Shown here in pieces: positions 42,521-52,310 of a stretch of 64,000 bases of DNA. Made by a program: the position numbers and the translations under genes. The notes under the pieces are model-generated. The model was not told the origin of the DNA and ran no database searches. It saw only the letters and a list, made by a program, of their open reading frames with translations. The stretch is from Pinus tabuliformis (taxonomy: Eukaryota; Streptophyta; Pinopsida; Pinales; Pinaceae), in assembly GCA_031772625.1 (NCBI GenBank), contig CM062813.1, forward strand, positions 766,506,720 through 766,570,719, written 5' to 3'. Each line of letters begins with the position of its first letter. Within the stretch, counting starts at the first letter, position 1.

Positions 42521-43587
42521 TCATTGGGTCGTATCCCCAGTGTATGGCTTTAATCGACTTCCATTTACCCTTCCCGAAAATGGATCTCCATTCGACATCA
42601 TGAGATGAACTGCTCCACCATCTGTAATCTCTTTGATAACATATGGTCCCAGCCTGTGCATCTGAAATTTTCCTGGAAACTTATCAAAATTACTTTGATA
42701 TAATAAAACAAAATCGTTTACCTTGAACTTGTGCAGTTTGAGGTGCCGATCGTGCCAACATTTTTCGCGTTCCTTCTGAACCTGCTGATGGAATCCGGCC
42801 AAAAACCTATCTCCCTCTAGATCTGTCAGCTGTGTGAGTCTCTCTTCCAAGGCTCCACTATCTACCATTCCTATGAAAGTCGCTATGCGTAGACTAGGAA
42901 CGATATGCTCCATAGGCATTACAGCCTCTACGCCATAGACCAACCTAAAAGGTGTTTGACTAGTTAGCTTTTTACAAGTAGTTCTGTAAGCCCATAACAC
43001 TACTGGTATGCGCACGTCCCAATCATTCTGTTGCACATTGCAGAACTTTGTCAGCACATTCTCCAATATATTATTAAATTCCTTAACCATCACATTGGCC
43101 TGAGGATGATGGCATATTCTTCTGATGATACACATGGAACTCTTCTGTGATCGCTCATCAAAACCTTCAGGAAACGAAACCTGGTCAACACATATTCAAA
43201 CAAGAATTTCACTATTGTTTCCCCTATACAGTCCTTCACAGGCTGCGCCTCTACCCATATGGTCAAATATTTAGTCGCAGTGATTATATACCACGCACCC
43301 GTCTTCTTACCTGGAGGCTGAATTGGTCCTACAAAATCATTTGCCCACTTCTCAAATGGCTGCAATGACACCTATGGATTTAGAGGCAGCCCATCCCTCT
43401 GCAATGGCCAGCCCGTTCTCTGACATGCGTTGCATGCCCTACAATATGCTTTAGAATCCTTATGTAATGTCGGCCACCACAGCCCAATGCGCAAAATCTT
43501 CTGTGTTGTTTCTTTTCTCGCATAATTCCCTCCCGCATCTCCTCCATGAGCTTCAGTGGGGATACTATTTTGTTCAAAATTAGGCAC
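42521..43587 (-). pseudogene. pol: G2 integrase, catalytic Glu lost
   Basis: Zinc module AHGGDAGGNYA (second His now Asn), CRACNACQRTG, then FEKWANDFVGPIQPPG with the first Asp and VLMSDHRRV with the second. A frameshift near 43100-43140 leads to [19 protein letters not shown]. The position of the catalytic Glu (G1: VEAFN) reads VKEFN. The GPY-like [18 protein letters not shown] and an end [11 protein letters not shown] follow. No chromodomain. Confidence 0.87.
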
Positions 43588-43593
43588 ATAGCG

Positions 43594-44246
43594 TCACAAT
43601 ATCTCATCTGATCCCATCTTATAAAAATGGCCTACAATAATGGAAAATTTTGTCGCGCGCACCACTAATTCCTTCTTTGGTTGACTAGTGTATCCCTCTC
43701 GCGTTGTTCCTATAGTCAGGAAGTGTATAATTTCCACAAAGTGATTATCCGCTTCATGCACCATCAAGAGGTGCACGTCAGGCACCACCTCCTCCAAATT
43801 GGTAGGCTCCTCTCCTATTTCAATGCGTGACAGATGATCTGGCCCCACGTTTAACCTTCCTGGCTTCACAATCACCTCGAAATCATACTCCTGAAACAAA
43901 AACAACCATCTACATATTCCCCCCCCCCCCCCAACACAGGCTTGTTGACTAAATACTTTAATGTAGAATGGTTTGTGTACATCTTAAAATTTCCGCTTAG
44001 CAGGTAATGTCTGAATTTCTGGAGTGCGTACACCATAGCCAACCCTTCGCGCTCTGTCATTGAGTAATTATTTTCAGCCTTAGACAATTTCCTGCTCGCA
44101 AACGCTATAGGGTGATCCAACTCTCCTTTACTCGCCTGTGTCAGGACTACTCGTAGCGCAATACATGACGCATCCACATGCACGTGGAATTCCTTCTTCC
44201 AATCCAGGAAGACTAGGATCCGTGCGGTGACCATTTTCTCCTTCAA
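43594..44246 (-). pseudogene. pol: G2 RNase H
   Basis: EFHVHVDASCIALRVVLTQA, MTEREGLAMVYALQKFRHYL, and MYTNHSTLKYLVN, where the usual TDHS-type Asp reads Asn. A run of 14 C on the plus strand at 43919-43932 shifts the frame at VLGGGG. The second piece (43594-43905) carries the connection to integrase. Confidence 0.85.
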
Positions 44247-44258
44247 TACTTCCAGACT

Positions 44259-45504
44259 TCACTGACATTCTTCACTCCAACGGAATGTGTCATCCTTTTT
44301 CAATAGTTTTTCCATAGGCTCAGTGATCTGATCATAACTCTTGATGAACTTCCGATCGTACCCAATATGGCCCAATGTTATGCGCAGTTTTTTAACACTC
44401 CTTGGCACCTCCAAATTGATTATAACCACGATCTTAGCAGGATCCACCATTAATCCTTGCTTGCATACCACGTGACCTAGAAAAATTCCAAAGGGGATGC
44501 AAAATAAGCATTTCTTCAAGTTTATCACGATCTGATACCTTCGGCATGTATCCAACATCAAGCATAAACTGGCTACATGGCACTTTACCAGTCCAAACAC
44601 TATCCAATCATCAAAATATACCTCCAAAAATTTGTGAATGAACTCTTTGAACATCGTGATGACTACGTGTGAGAAGATCAATGGCAGATTCTTAAGTCTA
44701 AAGGGAATTACCGTATACTCGAAGCATCTCGATTCTTTCATGAAGGTCATCTTGCTTCTGTCTTCTGGTGCGGTCTTAATCTGATGGTATCCAGAGAACC
44801 CATCAGTGAATGAATAAGCCTCCTTCCCGCCTACATTGTCTAATACTTCATCTGTAAATGGTGTCAGAAAAGGATCATGAACGCAGGCATCATCAAGTTT
44901 CTTGAGATCTACACAAATTCGTATTTCCCCTTTCTTCTTCTTCTCTTGGACTATCATTGGGCTCACCGAATCAGACTCCTATACTAGTTGAATAATGCGT
45001 GCCTCAAGCATCTTTTCCAACTATAAGCATTTCTTCAAGTTTAGCACGATCTGATACCTTCGGCATGTATCCAACGTCAAGCATAAACTGGCTACATGGC
45101 ACTTTACCAGTCCAAACACTATCCAATCATCAAACTATACCTCCAAAAAATTGTGAATGAACTCTTTGAACATCGTGATGACTACGTGCGAGAAGATCAA
45201 TGGCACATTCTTAAGTCCAAAGGGAATTACCATATACTCGAAGCATCTCGATTCTTTCATGAAGGTCATCTTGCTTCTGTCTTCTGGTGCGGTCTTAATC
45301 TGATGGTATCCAGAGAACCCATCAGTGAATGAATAGGCCTCCTTCCCACCTACATTGTCCAATACTTCATCTGTAAATGGTGTCAGAAAAGGATCATGAA
45401 CGCAGGCATCATAAGGTTTCCTGAGATCTACGCAAATTCGTATTTCCCCTTTCTTCTTCTTCTCTTGGACTACCATTGGGCTCACCCAATCAGACTCCTA
45501 TACT
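44259..45504 (-). pseudogene. pol: G2 reverse transcriptase with repeated palm
   Basis: The downstream copy (44259-44966) is open for 235 codons: RICVDLKKLDDACVHDPF, DGFSGYHQIKTAPEDRSKMT, EVYFDDWIVFGLVKCH, LGHVVCKQGLMVDPAKI, DRKFIKSYDQITEPMEKLLK. The upstream copy (45135-45485) repeats the first part and stops just before FDDW. A protein with two fingers-palm units could not fold as a normal RT, so the duplication is itself inactivating. Confidence 0.88.
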
Positions 45505-45542
45505 AGTTGAATAATGTGTGCCTCAAGCATCTTTTCCAACTA
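44505..45542 (-). repeat. 519-bp tandem duplication within G2 RT
   Basis: Two adjacent copies, 44505-45023 and 45024-45542, with TAAGC at 44505, 45024 and 45543 marking the edges. By eye only a small number of differences separate them. Each covers the RT fingers and palm, from VSPM.VQEKKKKGEIRICVD to LKKCLF, including YFDDW. 519 is divisible by three, so the frame is kept through the junction. Confidence 0.93.
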
Positions 45543-46252
45543 TAAGCGAACCTTTTCTTTATACTTGGGATTAAGGCGGTATGGCCTCTGGTTAATCAGC
45601 TTCTTGTCCAACTTCAAAGTAATCTTCATCACACCCAAGTCTCCTATGATACCTTTCAGGTCTAAAAATTTGGTAGGAAACAAATCCTGATATTCACAGA
45701 GCAATTAAGCAACCTTATCTACTGTGGCATCATCCTAGTAATCTCTAATCTTCGCAAATTTCAGCTCCGCCTTTGTGCCAATATTCAGTTGTTTAGTCTT
45801 CAGTGGTGCGATGATGTCTGGATTTTTTATCTGCAGTCCTTCAACTTCGCGGTGTCCTTCTACTTCAGGGATGTTAATATTCCTCGAATCCTCATCTTCT
45901 TCTTCGGCAGTCACATATTAGCATTCCAGCGCATGGCACAACTGGGTGCTCCAATCTGGTTGGATCAATTCTAAGGGATCCTACGTATTCTGAAGATCGT
46001 TGCCTTGACCTCCTATAGTGCCTCATAAATTCATTCAAACCCATCCTCAAAACTAAATGTCATCAAGAATGCTTGTCTCAAAATATTCCACTCTCCCGTG
46101 TCATGGCAGAGCTCCATTTCCAGGTACCAATTCATTGGTATTACATCTAAAGTGTGACAGAATATATGCACCCACCATGGTTACAGGGCTGTTCCATAAA
46201 CCTGAGTGCATTTAGCTAAATGATCATGCAAATCATTTCTTCCATCATATTT
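45543..46252 (-). pseudogene. pol: G2 linker and RT N-terminus
   Basis: Between gag-like domain 2 and the RT fingers. Translated patches match G1 36122-36340 (acidic linker) and 35860-36112 (YQDLFPTKF-type segment, then KPK-type basic stretch). Several stops and shifts; no single open frame longer than 60 codons. Confidence 0.6.
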
Positions 46253-46656
46253 TTACGTTAGCGAAACTTTCGGGCGACCAAACCGCAATCTCGTCATTCT
46301 TCTATACTCGCTCCATCCATCAAAACTGTCTCTATCTATACCCCACCACCTTGCGGGTGTAGCGCACAGCACCAAATCCAATGCTCGGAAGCGATGCTTC
46401 TTAGGCACTTCCCTTTCAAATGCATCCAAAAATTTATCTACATCAGTTAGACCATCATAATAAGGAAAACTTCTTACCTCCGATGTTACACAGCGCATCG
46501 ATTTAATCATCATATTACAACACAACGTAGATATTTCATGCAACCTATTCTACTAGTGTTCCAATTCCTCATCTGAATATGATGTACAGGAACTTCCGCG
46601 ATCCCATGAAATGCGTCCATCAGCTGTTGGATTAACCCAATATTTATCTCACGCTG
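46253..46656 (-). pseudogene. G2 second gag-like domain between protease and RT
   Basis: The open stretch 46253-46543: VTSEVRSFPYYDGLTDVDKF, LDAFEREVPKKHRFRALDLV, ATPARWWGIDRDSFDGW, EYRRMTRLRFGRPKV. The ARWW and RLRFG spacing matches the capsid core of gypsy gag proteins. Position after protease is the same as in G1, so the arrangement is inherited and not an accident of one copy. Confidence 0.75.
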
Positions 46657-47097
46657 TTATTTTATAGATCTAGTCCAATCATTATCGCTTTCCTCATAAT
46701 CGCGGATCGCTTCAGTATAGCACGGTCCTTCTAAAGGGACCAATGCTACTACAATGCGAAGCGATTTCCTTTCAAATGACATCGTCCGCTTCTTCAAATT
46801 GATTACCCCATTCATGTTAATAGCCCAATCAATCCCAAGAAGCACAAGGTATGGATTGTTGTCATCAACAATCTATCTCACTTCAAATCAACCAATGCGC
46901 TCGTGCCTTCGATATCTACGGTTACTCCCTGCAGGCGTCCCATAGGGATAATTTTCTACTGATTTTCCATCCTCAATTGAATCAGAGACTCTTCCCATTC
47001 TTTCCCATGTTTGTTTATAAAAAACGTTTGCATCCAACCCCAGATCCATAATAACTTGGTCCATCTCATACTCTCCTATTTGCACAGTGAGCCTCAT
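46657..47097 (-). pseudogene. pol: G2 aspartic protease (D-L-G type)
   Basis: IMDLGLDANVFYKQTWERMG gives the active-site region, D-L-G in place of D-S/T-G. The second half (46657-46845) holds LLGIDWAINMNGVINLKK, a retropepsin C-terminal motif. Stops separate the halves. It is followed by YEESDNDW acidic sequence leading to gag-like domain 2. Confidence 0.8.
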
Positions 47098-47639
47098 CTC
47101 GCGCCCTGTTCTTGCCTTATGCTTACCAATTATTCTGAGTATGCGGGGTCCCTTAGGAGCATTTTATTTACTGGAACACTTATTTATCAATTCCTGTAAT
47201 CCTTTCACACCCTTGCTATCGCACAACAGCTTCATACAAGTTTCCAAAAAGGTAGTAAGCATGGAGGGGTCAACTTCTTCTGGTAGCTTGTCCTGACTTC
47301 CTGAGGTAGAGGCCTCAGCGAAGCTCTTCTTTGCTTCCATGAATGTTTCTTTCACGCACTCCAAGTCAAACCCAACTTCCTTTTCTAGAGCCTTGCAGAC
47401 CCACTCACTCTCTTCAGGTTTCTTTCCTTTATAATCGACAGTCGTCATTTCGCTTCGTAGCACAATATTCACATTAGGATCCTCTTCGCAGGGTTCAGAC
47501 CTCATCATCTGTAGACTCTTGGTAGGCTATTGAGGCTACGCACTCTTCTCCTGCATCTTAGCTATCAATACAGGGCAGTCTTCTATCGCGTCATGAAACT
47601 GAGTACAATATCGTCACGACAGGCATGTATGGCTTGTAC
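47098..47639 (-). pseudogene. G2 gag-protease linker
   Basis: The open part (47164-47508) is Lys/Glu-rich and hydrophilic: KPEESEWVCKALEKEVGFDL, KETFMEAKKSFAEASTSGSQ, TTFLETCMKLLCDSKGVKGL. It is conserved with G1 (37600-37823, other frame). No domain is recognised. Confidence 0.6.
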
Positions 47640-48903
47640 ACTACCGCGTGTAGTGTCCTGGCACTCCGCAGTTGTAGAAAATAACTTGTCCCAAACCTTT
47701 AGCAGGTCCTCCTCCTCCTCAGCGTCATCCATGCCCCTGATATCCTCCACGCGCTCCGTGAGCACCTTGATCCGGAGGTCGAGCTTCTGTCTGCATTCGA
47801 TATGCGGGTGTTCTTTCCATCATCAACTTATAGCTATGGCAGTTATGCTCATCTTAGACCACCAATTTACAAAAGTTTTAGAATAACGTTTGTGGTGTCT
47901 GCACAAATTGGCAGCAAGTGGCAATTGTTTGATACATGTTTCCCAACTACTTGATAGATAGTGCACCATAGTGCGGTCCCTGTACTTGATACTTCTTGGG
48001 CGGCCTGCCTCAGAGGCATTGGCCCTCCCCCTGCAACATAATTCATGAAGACAGGGCAATGTTCTTTGTCATGCCCCTGGATTTTACACTTTAGGGACCA
48101 AACTTCTTCGTGTACCTGTAGCTGAGCCGCTCTATCCTTCTTCAAGCTTTGAAACTCTAGGAAAATATTCTGCAACTCCGCGTGAATCTGATGAACTCCC
48201 AAAGCAACATCTTGAATACATGTTTCATGCAATCTCATCGAAATTTGTAGGGCTTCCGTCGAAGTCCCTATCTTTTTTTGTGATAAAGAAACCCTTAGGT
48301 GGTGCAGGAGCAAAGCTAAAAACCATTCTTAGTGCTGAACATCCATGAGATTCATGTTAGCTTCATGGATTTGGCACTTCAGTCTCTAATCCAGCTCCCA
48401 GGGTGTTTTACCAGGCCTCATCATGATTTCCTTGAATCCAACGACTGATTGTGATTCAGACTTGGGCCTACTAAATTCCTTATTTAGCGCAGTCTGGCTA
48501 TCCGCTAACGAAGCCAATGGGTTACCAGTGTAGTACTTAATATAACATGTTAGCGCGCGATCCTGTAGAGCAGTAACCAACTGCACCTTCTTTATATAAT
48601 CATCTATAATATTATGTGTTGTCCATACAGCCTTTACAACGAACCAAAACTAATCAGGGTCCTCACTTCTCAAGCCCTTGAAAACTGGCAGCTTCATTGC
48701 TTTCGACATGTTGAATGTTGGCAGAGGTGGTGGTGGTGTGGGTGAAGGTGTATGTTGTGGCGGCGAAGGTGGAGGTGGTGTGGGCAGATGAGGTATTCGC
48801 GGAAAATCCTGCTTTATCAGCTCTATAGCGCTTCGCGGTGAGGCCTGTACCACTCCTTCGTCGTCACTCGAAGGAGGTTCAATCAAGGGGATATACTCAG
48901 GAC
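47640..48903 (-). pseudogene. gag: G2 gag
   Basis: Acidic and Pro-rich start (EPPSSDDEGVVQASPRS), MKLPVFKGLRSEDPD, then YIKYYTGNPLASLADSQTAL, NKEFSRPKSESQSVVGFKE, GKTPWELD. Knuckle 1 reads SLKCKIQGHDKEHC, with its first Cys now Ser. Knuckle 2 (near 47640) reads FYNCGVPGHYTR, with its first Cys now Phe and a stop before the last Cys. Both zinc sites are therefore damaged. Confidence 0.85.
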
Positions 48904-49047
48904 CTACTCTCTCTTGATTTCTAAAGATTCATCCACTTCACGTAGATCCAAAAATCAAGGCAGTGGCATGACCCGTTTTTCACACAAGAGAATTTTAATA
49001 TAAGTATTCAAAGATCTCAAATACTTACCTCGCGGTCCCTTGAAGAA

Positions 49048-49440
49048 TCATCGTTGTGATTCACTGTAGCTAACTGAGGTATCAATCGTGAATTCTATAA
49101 CAAATCCTCCTATGACTCGATCAAGCCAGTGATTGACAGCGCACATGATCTTATCTTCAGAGGCTCCCAATCTCCGCACCAGCTCTGGGGTCCACACTAT
49201 TGGACCAACAAGCCTCCACCTTCCTTGGTCGTCTACCAATTTAGCGATCCATTCGTATAGTTCGATCAGGAAGGAGCAGAAGAAAATTTCATGTATTTCT
49301 GTGTACAAATATCTGTCCAACCACTGTTCTTTTGTTAGGCGCAGATTTCTATTTTCTTGTGCCACAAATTCCTGAATATTTCTATCCAACCACTTCTCAA
49401 TTCTTTCTCTGTTGGATTCCAGTGATGGGAAATCACACAT
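49048..49440 (-). pseudogene. G2 ORF0, leader protein
   Basis: 130 codons from ATG 49440 (MCDFPSLESNRERIEKWLDR). It keeps EQWLDRYLYTEIHEIFF, IELYEWIAKLVDDQGRW and PIVWTPELVRRLG as in G1. It ends at TGA 49048, then the frame continues to TAG at 48904-48906. The GAG|GTAAGT donor match is at 49028, with an AG at 48914-48913 giving a 116-nt intron as in G1. The slippery heptamer of G1 is here changed (GAGAGAG). Confidence 0.72.
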
Positions 49441-49478
49441 CTCTTTATGCAGATCCCAGTCCTGGAAACATAACCATT

Positions 49479-50435
49479 TGTTGGTTTAGTGGGTCCTGAA
49501 CTAGGTCCAGAGTTAGTTTGCCGAACAAATCGCTACACTACTGGCCCTTTTGGCATCAATCCATGGAGCACAGAATGAAGTCTCACCCAAAGCAGTATGG
49601 GGGGATGATGGGACCAAGTTTCCACACCCATAGATTGGTGTAATGTTGTTTTATGCCCTAAATCTTCCTTTGTGCAGATTGATAAGCCCTTATGGCTTAT
49701 CGATGTAACTCCCTTTTATCAGCCTCTAGACCTCTGCGAAGGTCTACGACTGTCTTTCGTGGACCCTGAATGGGTGAATCAACTATTTACGCGCATGAAA
49801 GAGTACTCTTAACCCATTAATTACTTAGATCGGCTTAAGTGTTCGATAAATTTAACACACAACAAGGTAATCTTCACGTAAACAGTTAACATTAATTGCG
49901 TTCATGTAATAATATTAATCATTTAAAGTCGCACGTTAATACATCATTATTTCATAAACCCATCATTCATCATAGCATAAAGCACATTCATATAAAACAG
50001 AAGTAAAGAGATAAAAAAACGTATTTCTGCAACAACTTCCTTTATTAATATTCAATTTAGCTTAGAGACTCAAGACTTCCTTGTGCACTCAGCTGCGGAC
50101 TCTACTCTAGGCCTCTGCACACATAGCTGCAGAGCCTTTTCTCTACTCTAAGACTTCTACAATATTCCTTCTATTGACCCATTACATTCATCTTCATCAT
50201 CATATCCCCCTCTAGACTTCTCTAAGACTCTCCTATTTATACAATCTCATGGTCTGCGGACCATGGGTAGATCTTCAAAAAGCCAACTCAACTTACATAA
50301 AGAAGGGTAAAACCCTTTATGACTCCTTAACTATCTACACACTCTGCGACCACAACTTGCAGAGACTTTACATTTTATACAACAAAACTTGGGCATTTTG
50401 CCCCAAAATTGACCCTAGGGGACCCCATCCCAACA
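49479..50435 (-). repeat. G2 5' LTR
   Basis: 957 bp, TGTTGGTTTAG to CCCAACA on the plus strand. TATA-like TATAAATAGG is on the minus strand at about 50233-50242. The primer site candidate TGGTTATGTTTCCAGGAC (minus, 49459-49476) lies two bases inside. Confidence 0.92.
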
Positions 50436-51733
50436 AGTATTGACATGATGGGTGCGTTTGATTCTGACACTCCTACGTGTAGTGCCCCGATGTCCTACAA
50501 TTATAGCAAATAAGATGTCCATGACCTCTATTGGCTACTCCTCCTCCTCGGCTTTGTCCACTCCCCTGATATCCTCCGCACTCTCCCCCAACGCCGTGAT
50601 CCGGAGGCCACATTTCTAATTTCATTTGATACGTAGGCATCCTTTCCATCATCAATTCGTAGCTACAGTAGTGGTGCTCATCGTGGCCCACCGATTTTTA
50701 GAAATTGCAAAACAATTGTTGTGGTGTCTGCACAAACTTTTGCAGCAAATGACAATTATCTGTTACATATTTTCCAACCACCTAACAAATAACGCACCAT
50801 TACACGGGTCTCACACTTGGGCCTGCTGGAGGTTCTTGCCTCAAGGGCATCGGTCCTCCCCCTGTGATATAATTCGCGAAGACAGGGCAATGGTCTTTAT
50901 CATGCCCCTGGCTCTTACACTTGAGGCACTAGACTTCCTCGCACACCTCTGACCTAGCCTCCTTTTATTTTTTCAAGCTCTGCAATTCCAAGAAGAGGTT
51001 CTGCAACTGCGAGTGTATTTGTTGAACTCCCAAATATGGGTCCTGAATAGGTGTTTCATGCAACCTCATTGCGATTTCCAGGGCATCTGCGTGAGTTCAT
51101 ATCTTCTGCTATGATAAAGCTATCCTCAGGTGGGGCAGAAGCAAGGCTATAAACCACTCACGGTGTTGGACATCTGTAAGATGCATATTAGCTTTGCGGA
51201 TCACACACTTCAACCTTTGTTCTAACTCCCAAGGTGTTTTACCAGTCCTCATCATGATTTCCTTGAATCCAACCACTGATCGCGAGTCAAACTTAGGATT
51301 ACTGAATTCTTTGTTCAAAGCAGCCTTAGTGTCTGCTCACGATGCCAAAGGATTATTAGTGTAGTACTTAATGTACCATGTCAGCGAGCGATCCTGCATA
51401 GCTGTAACCAACTGTGCCTTATTTATATTATCATTTGTAATTTATTGCACTGTCCACACAACATTCACAACAAACCAAAATTGATCCGCATCCTCACTCC
51501 TTATGCCCTTGAAAACTGGAAACTTCATTGTATTCGACATGTTGAACGGTGGTGGTGGTGGCGGTGGTGTGGGCGAAGTTGTATGTTGTGGAGGCGAAGG
51601 TGGAGGTGGAGTGGATGGATGATGAGTTCGCAGAAAACATTGCCTTATCAGCTGAACAACACGTCGCGATGAAGCCTGTATTGCTCCCTCATCGTCGCTC
51701 GAAAGAGGCCCAATCAACGGGCTATATTCAGGA
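50436..51733 (-). pseudogene. gag: G1 gag, main part
   Basis: Acidic and Pro-rich N-terminus (PLSSDDEGAIQASS, then poly-Pro), FPVFKGIRSEDADQFWFVV marking the capsid start, and NKEFSNPKFDSRSVVGFKE and GKTPWELEQRLKC in the core. A CCHC knuckle CLKCKSQGHDKDHC lies near 50895-50945. A second, CYNCRTSGHYT-stop-EC, lies near 50475-50520. Stops break it. G2 is inserted 3' of the second knuckle. Capsid and RNA-packaging role by family. Confidence 0.85.
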
Positions 51734-51734
51734 C

Positions 51735-51861
51735 CTATTTTCCCTCAATCTCTGAAGAGCTTTCCACTTCACGTAGCTCCAAACATCAAGGCAATGGCAT
51801 AACCCGTTTTTCACACAACAAAATCTTAATATAGGCATTCAAAGATCTTAGATACTTACCT
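51735..51861 (-). promoter_or_regulatory. ORF0-gag junction: splice-donor match and slippery heptamer
   Basis: Minus strand carries GAG|GTAAGT, a perfect plant 5' splice site, with the intron starting at 51859. An AG that would restore the gag frame lies at 51745-51744, giving a 116-nt intron. In the unspliced frame the ORF0 end reads GAG GGA AAA TAG. G GGA AAA (51744-51738) is a canonical -1 slippery heptamer, and a -1 slip there enters gag exactly. Only one mechanism, if either, need be real. Confidence 0.4.
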
Positions 51862-51866
51862 CGCGG

Positions 51867-52265
51867 TCACTTGAAGAAGCGTCGCTCTGCTTCACTGTAG
51901 CTGACTGAGGTATCAACCGCGAAGTGTGTCACAAATCCTCCTATGACTATATCAAGCCAATGATCAACAACGCGCACGATCTTATTTTCACAAGCTTCCA
52001 ACCTCCGCACTAACTCTGGAGTCCACACTATTGGATCGTCAAGCCTCCACCTTCCTTGGTCATCTCCCAACTTAGCTATCCACTCATATAGCTCGATCAG
52101 GAAGGTGCAGAAGAAAATTTCCTGTATTTCTGTGTACAAGTATCTGTCCAGCCAATGTTCTTTTGACAGGCACATATTCTTGTTTTCCTGCGCTGCGAAT
52201 TCATGGATTTTTCTATCCAACCACTTCTCAATTTCTTTCTTGGTCAAATTCCAGTGATGTGACAT
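51867..52265 (-). pseudogene. G1 ORF0, leader protein
   Basis: ATG at 52265 (MSHHWNLTKKEIEKWLDRK), about 130 codons to a TGA at 51867. Trp-rich: EHWLDRYLYTEIQEIFF, LIELYEWIAKLGDDQGRW and PIVWTPELVRRLE are conserved almost residue by residue in G2 (49048-49440). The frame continues past the TGA for about 40 codons to TAG at 51735, overlapping the start of gag. The function is unknown. It occupies the position of a gag N-terminal or matrix-like segment. Confidence 0.75.
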
Positions 52266-52290
52266 CACACGTCTTCTTAAGCAGATCCCG

Positions 52291-52308
52291 GTCCCGGCAA
52301 CAAAACCA
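52291..52308 (-). other. G1 primer binding site candidate
   Basis: Minus strand reads TGGTTTTGTTGCCGGGAC, two bases inside the LTR. The core GTTGCCGGG is shared with the Asp-tRNA site used by Athila-like elements, but the bases after TGG differ, so the tRNA is uncertain. G2 has a related site at 49459-49476. Confidence 0.6.
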
Positions 52309-52310
52309 TT

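Larger units (their letters stand above)
37997..50435 (-). mobile_element. G2: Ty3/gypsy element of the G1 family, inserted in G1 gag
   Basis: 12,439 bp, exact target duplications AGTAT (37992-37996, 50436-50440). LTRs at 37997-38898 and 49479-50435. Same gene order as G1, with a 519-bp in-frame tandem duplication in RT. Sequence on both sides of the insertion matches consecutive parts of G2's own gag, proving that G2 landed in a relative. Dead copy with many stops. Confidence 0.95.

Noticed and set aside
12729..50440. Possible link between E3 and G2 because both use target duplication AGTAT
   Set aside because: The same pentamer by chance: the elements belong to different families and sit in unrelated contexts.
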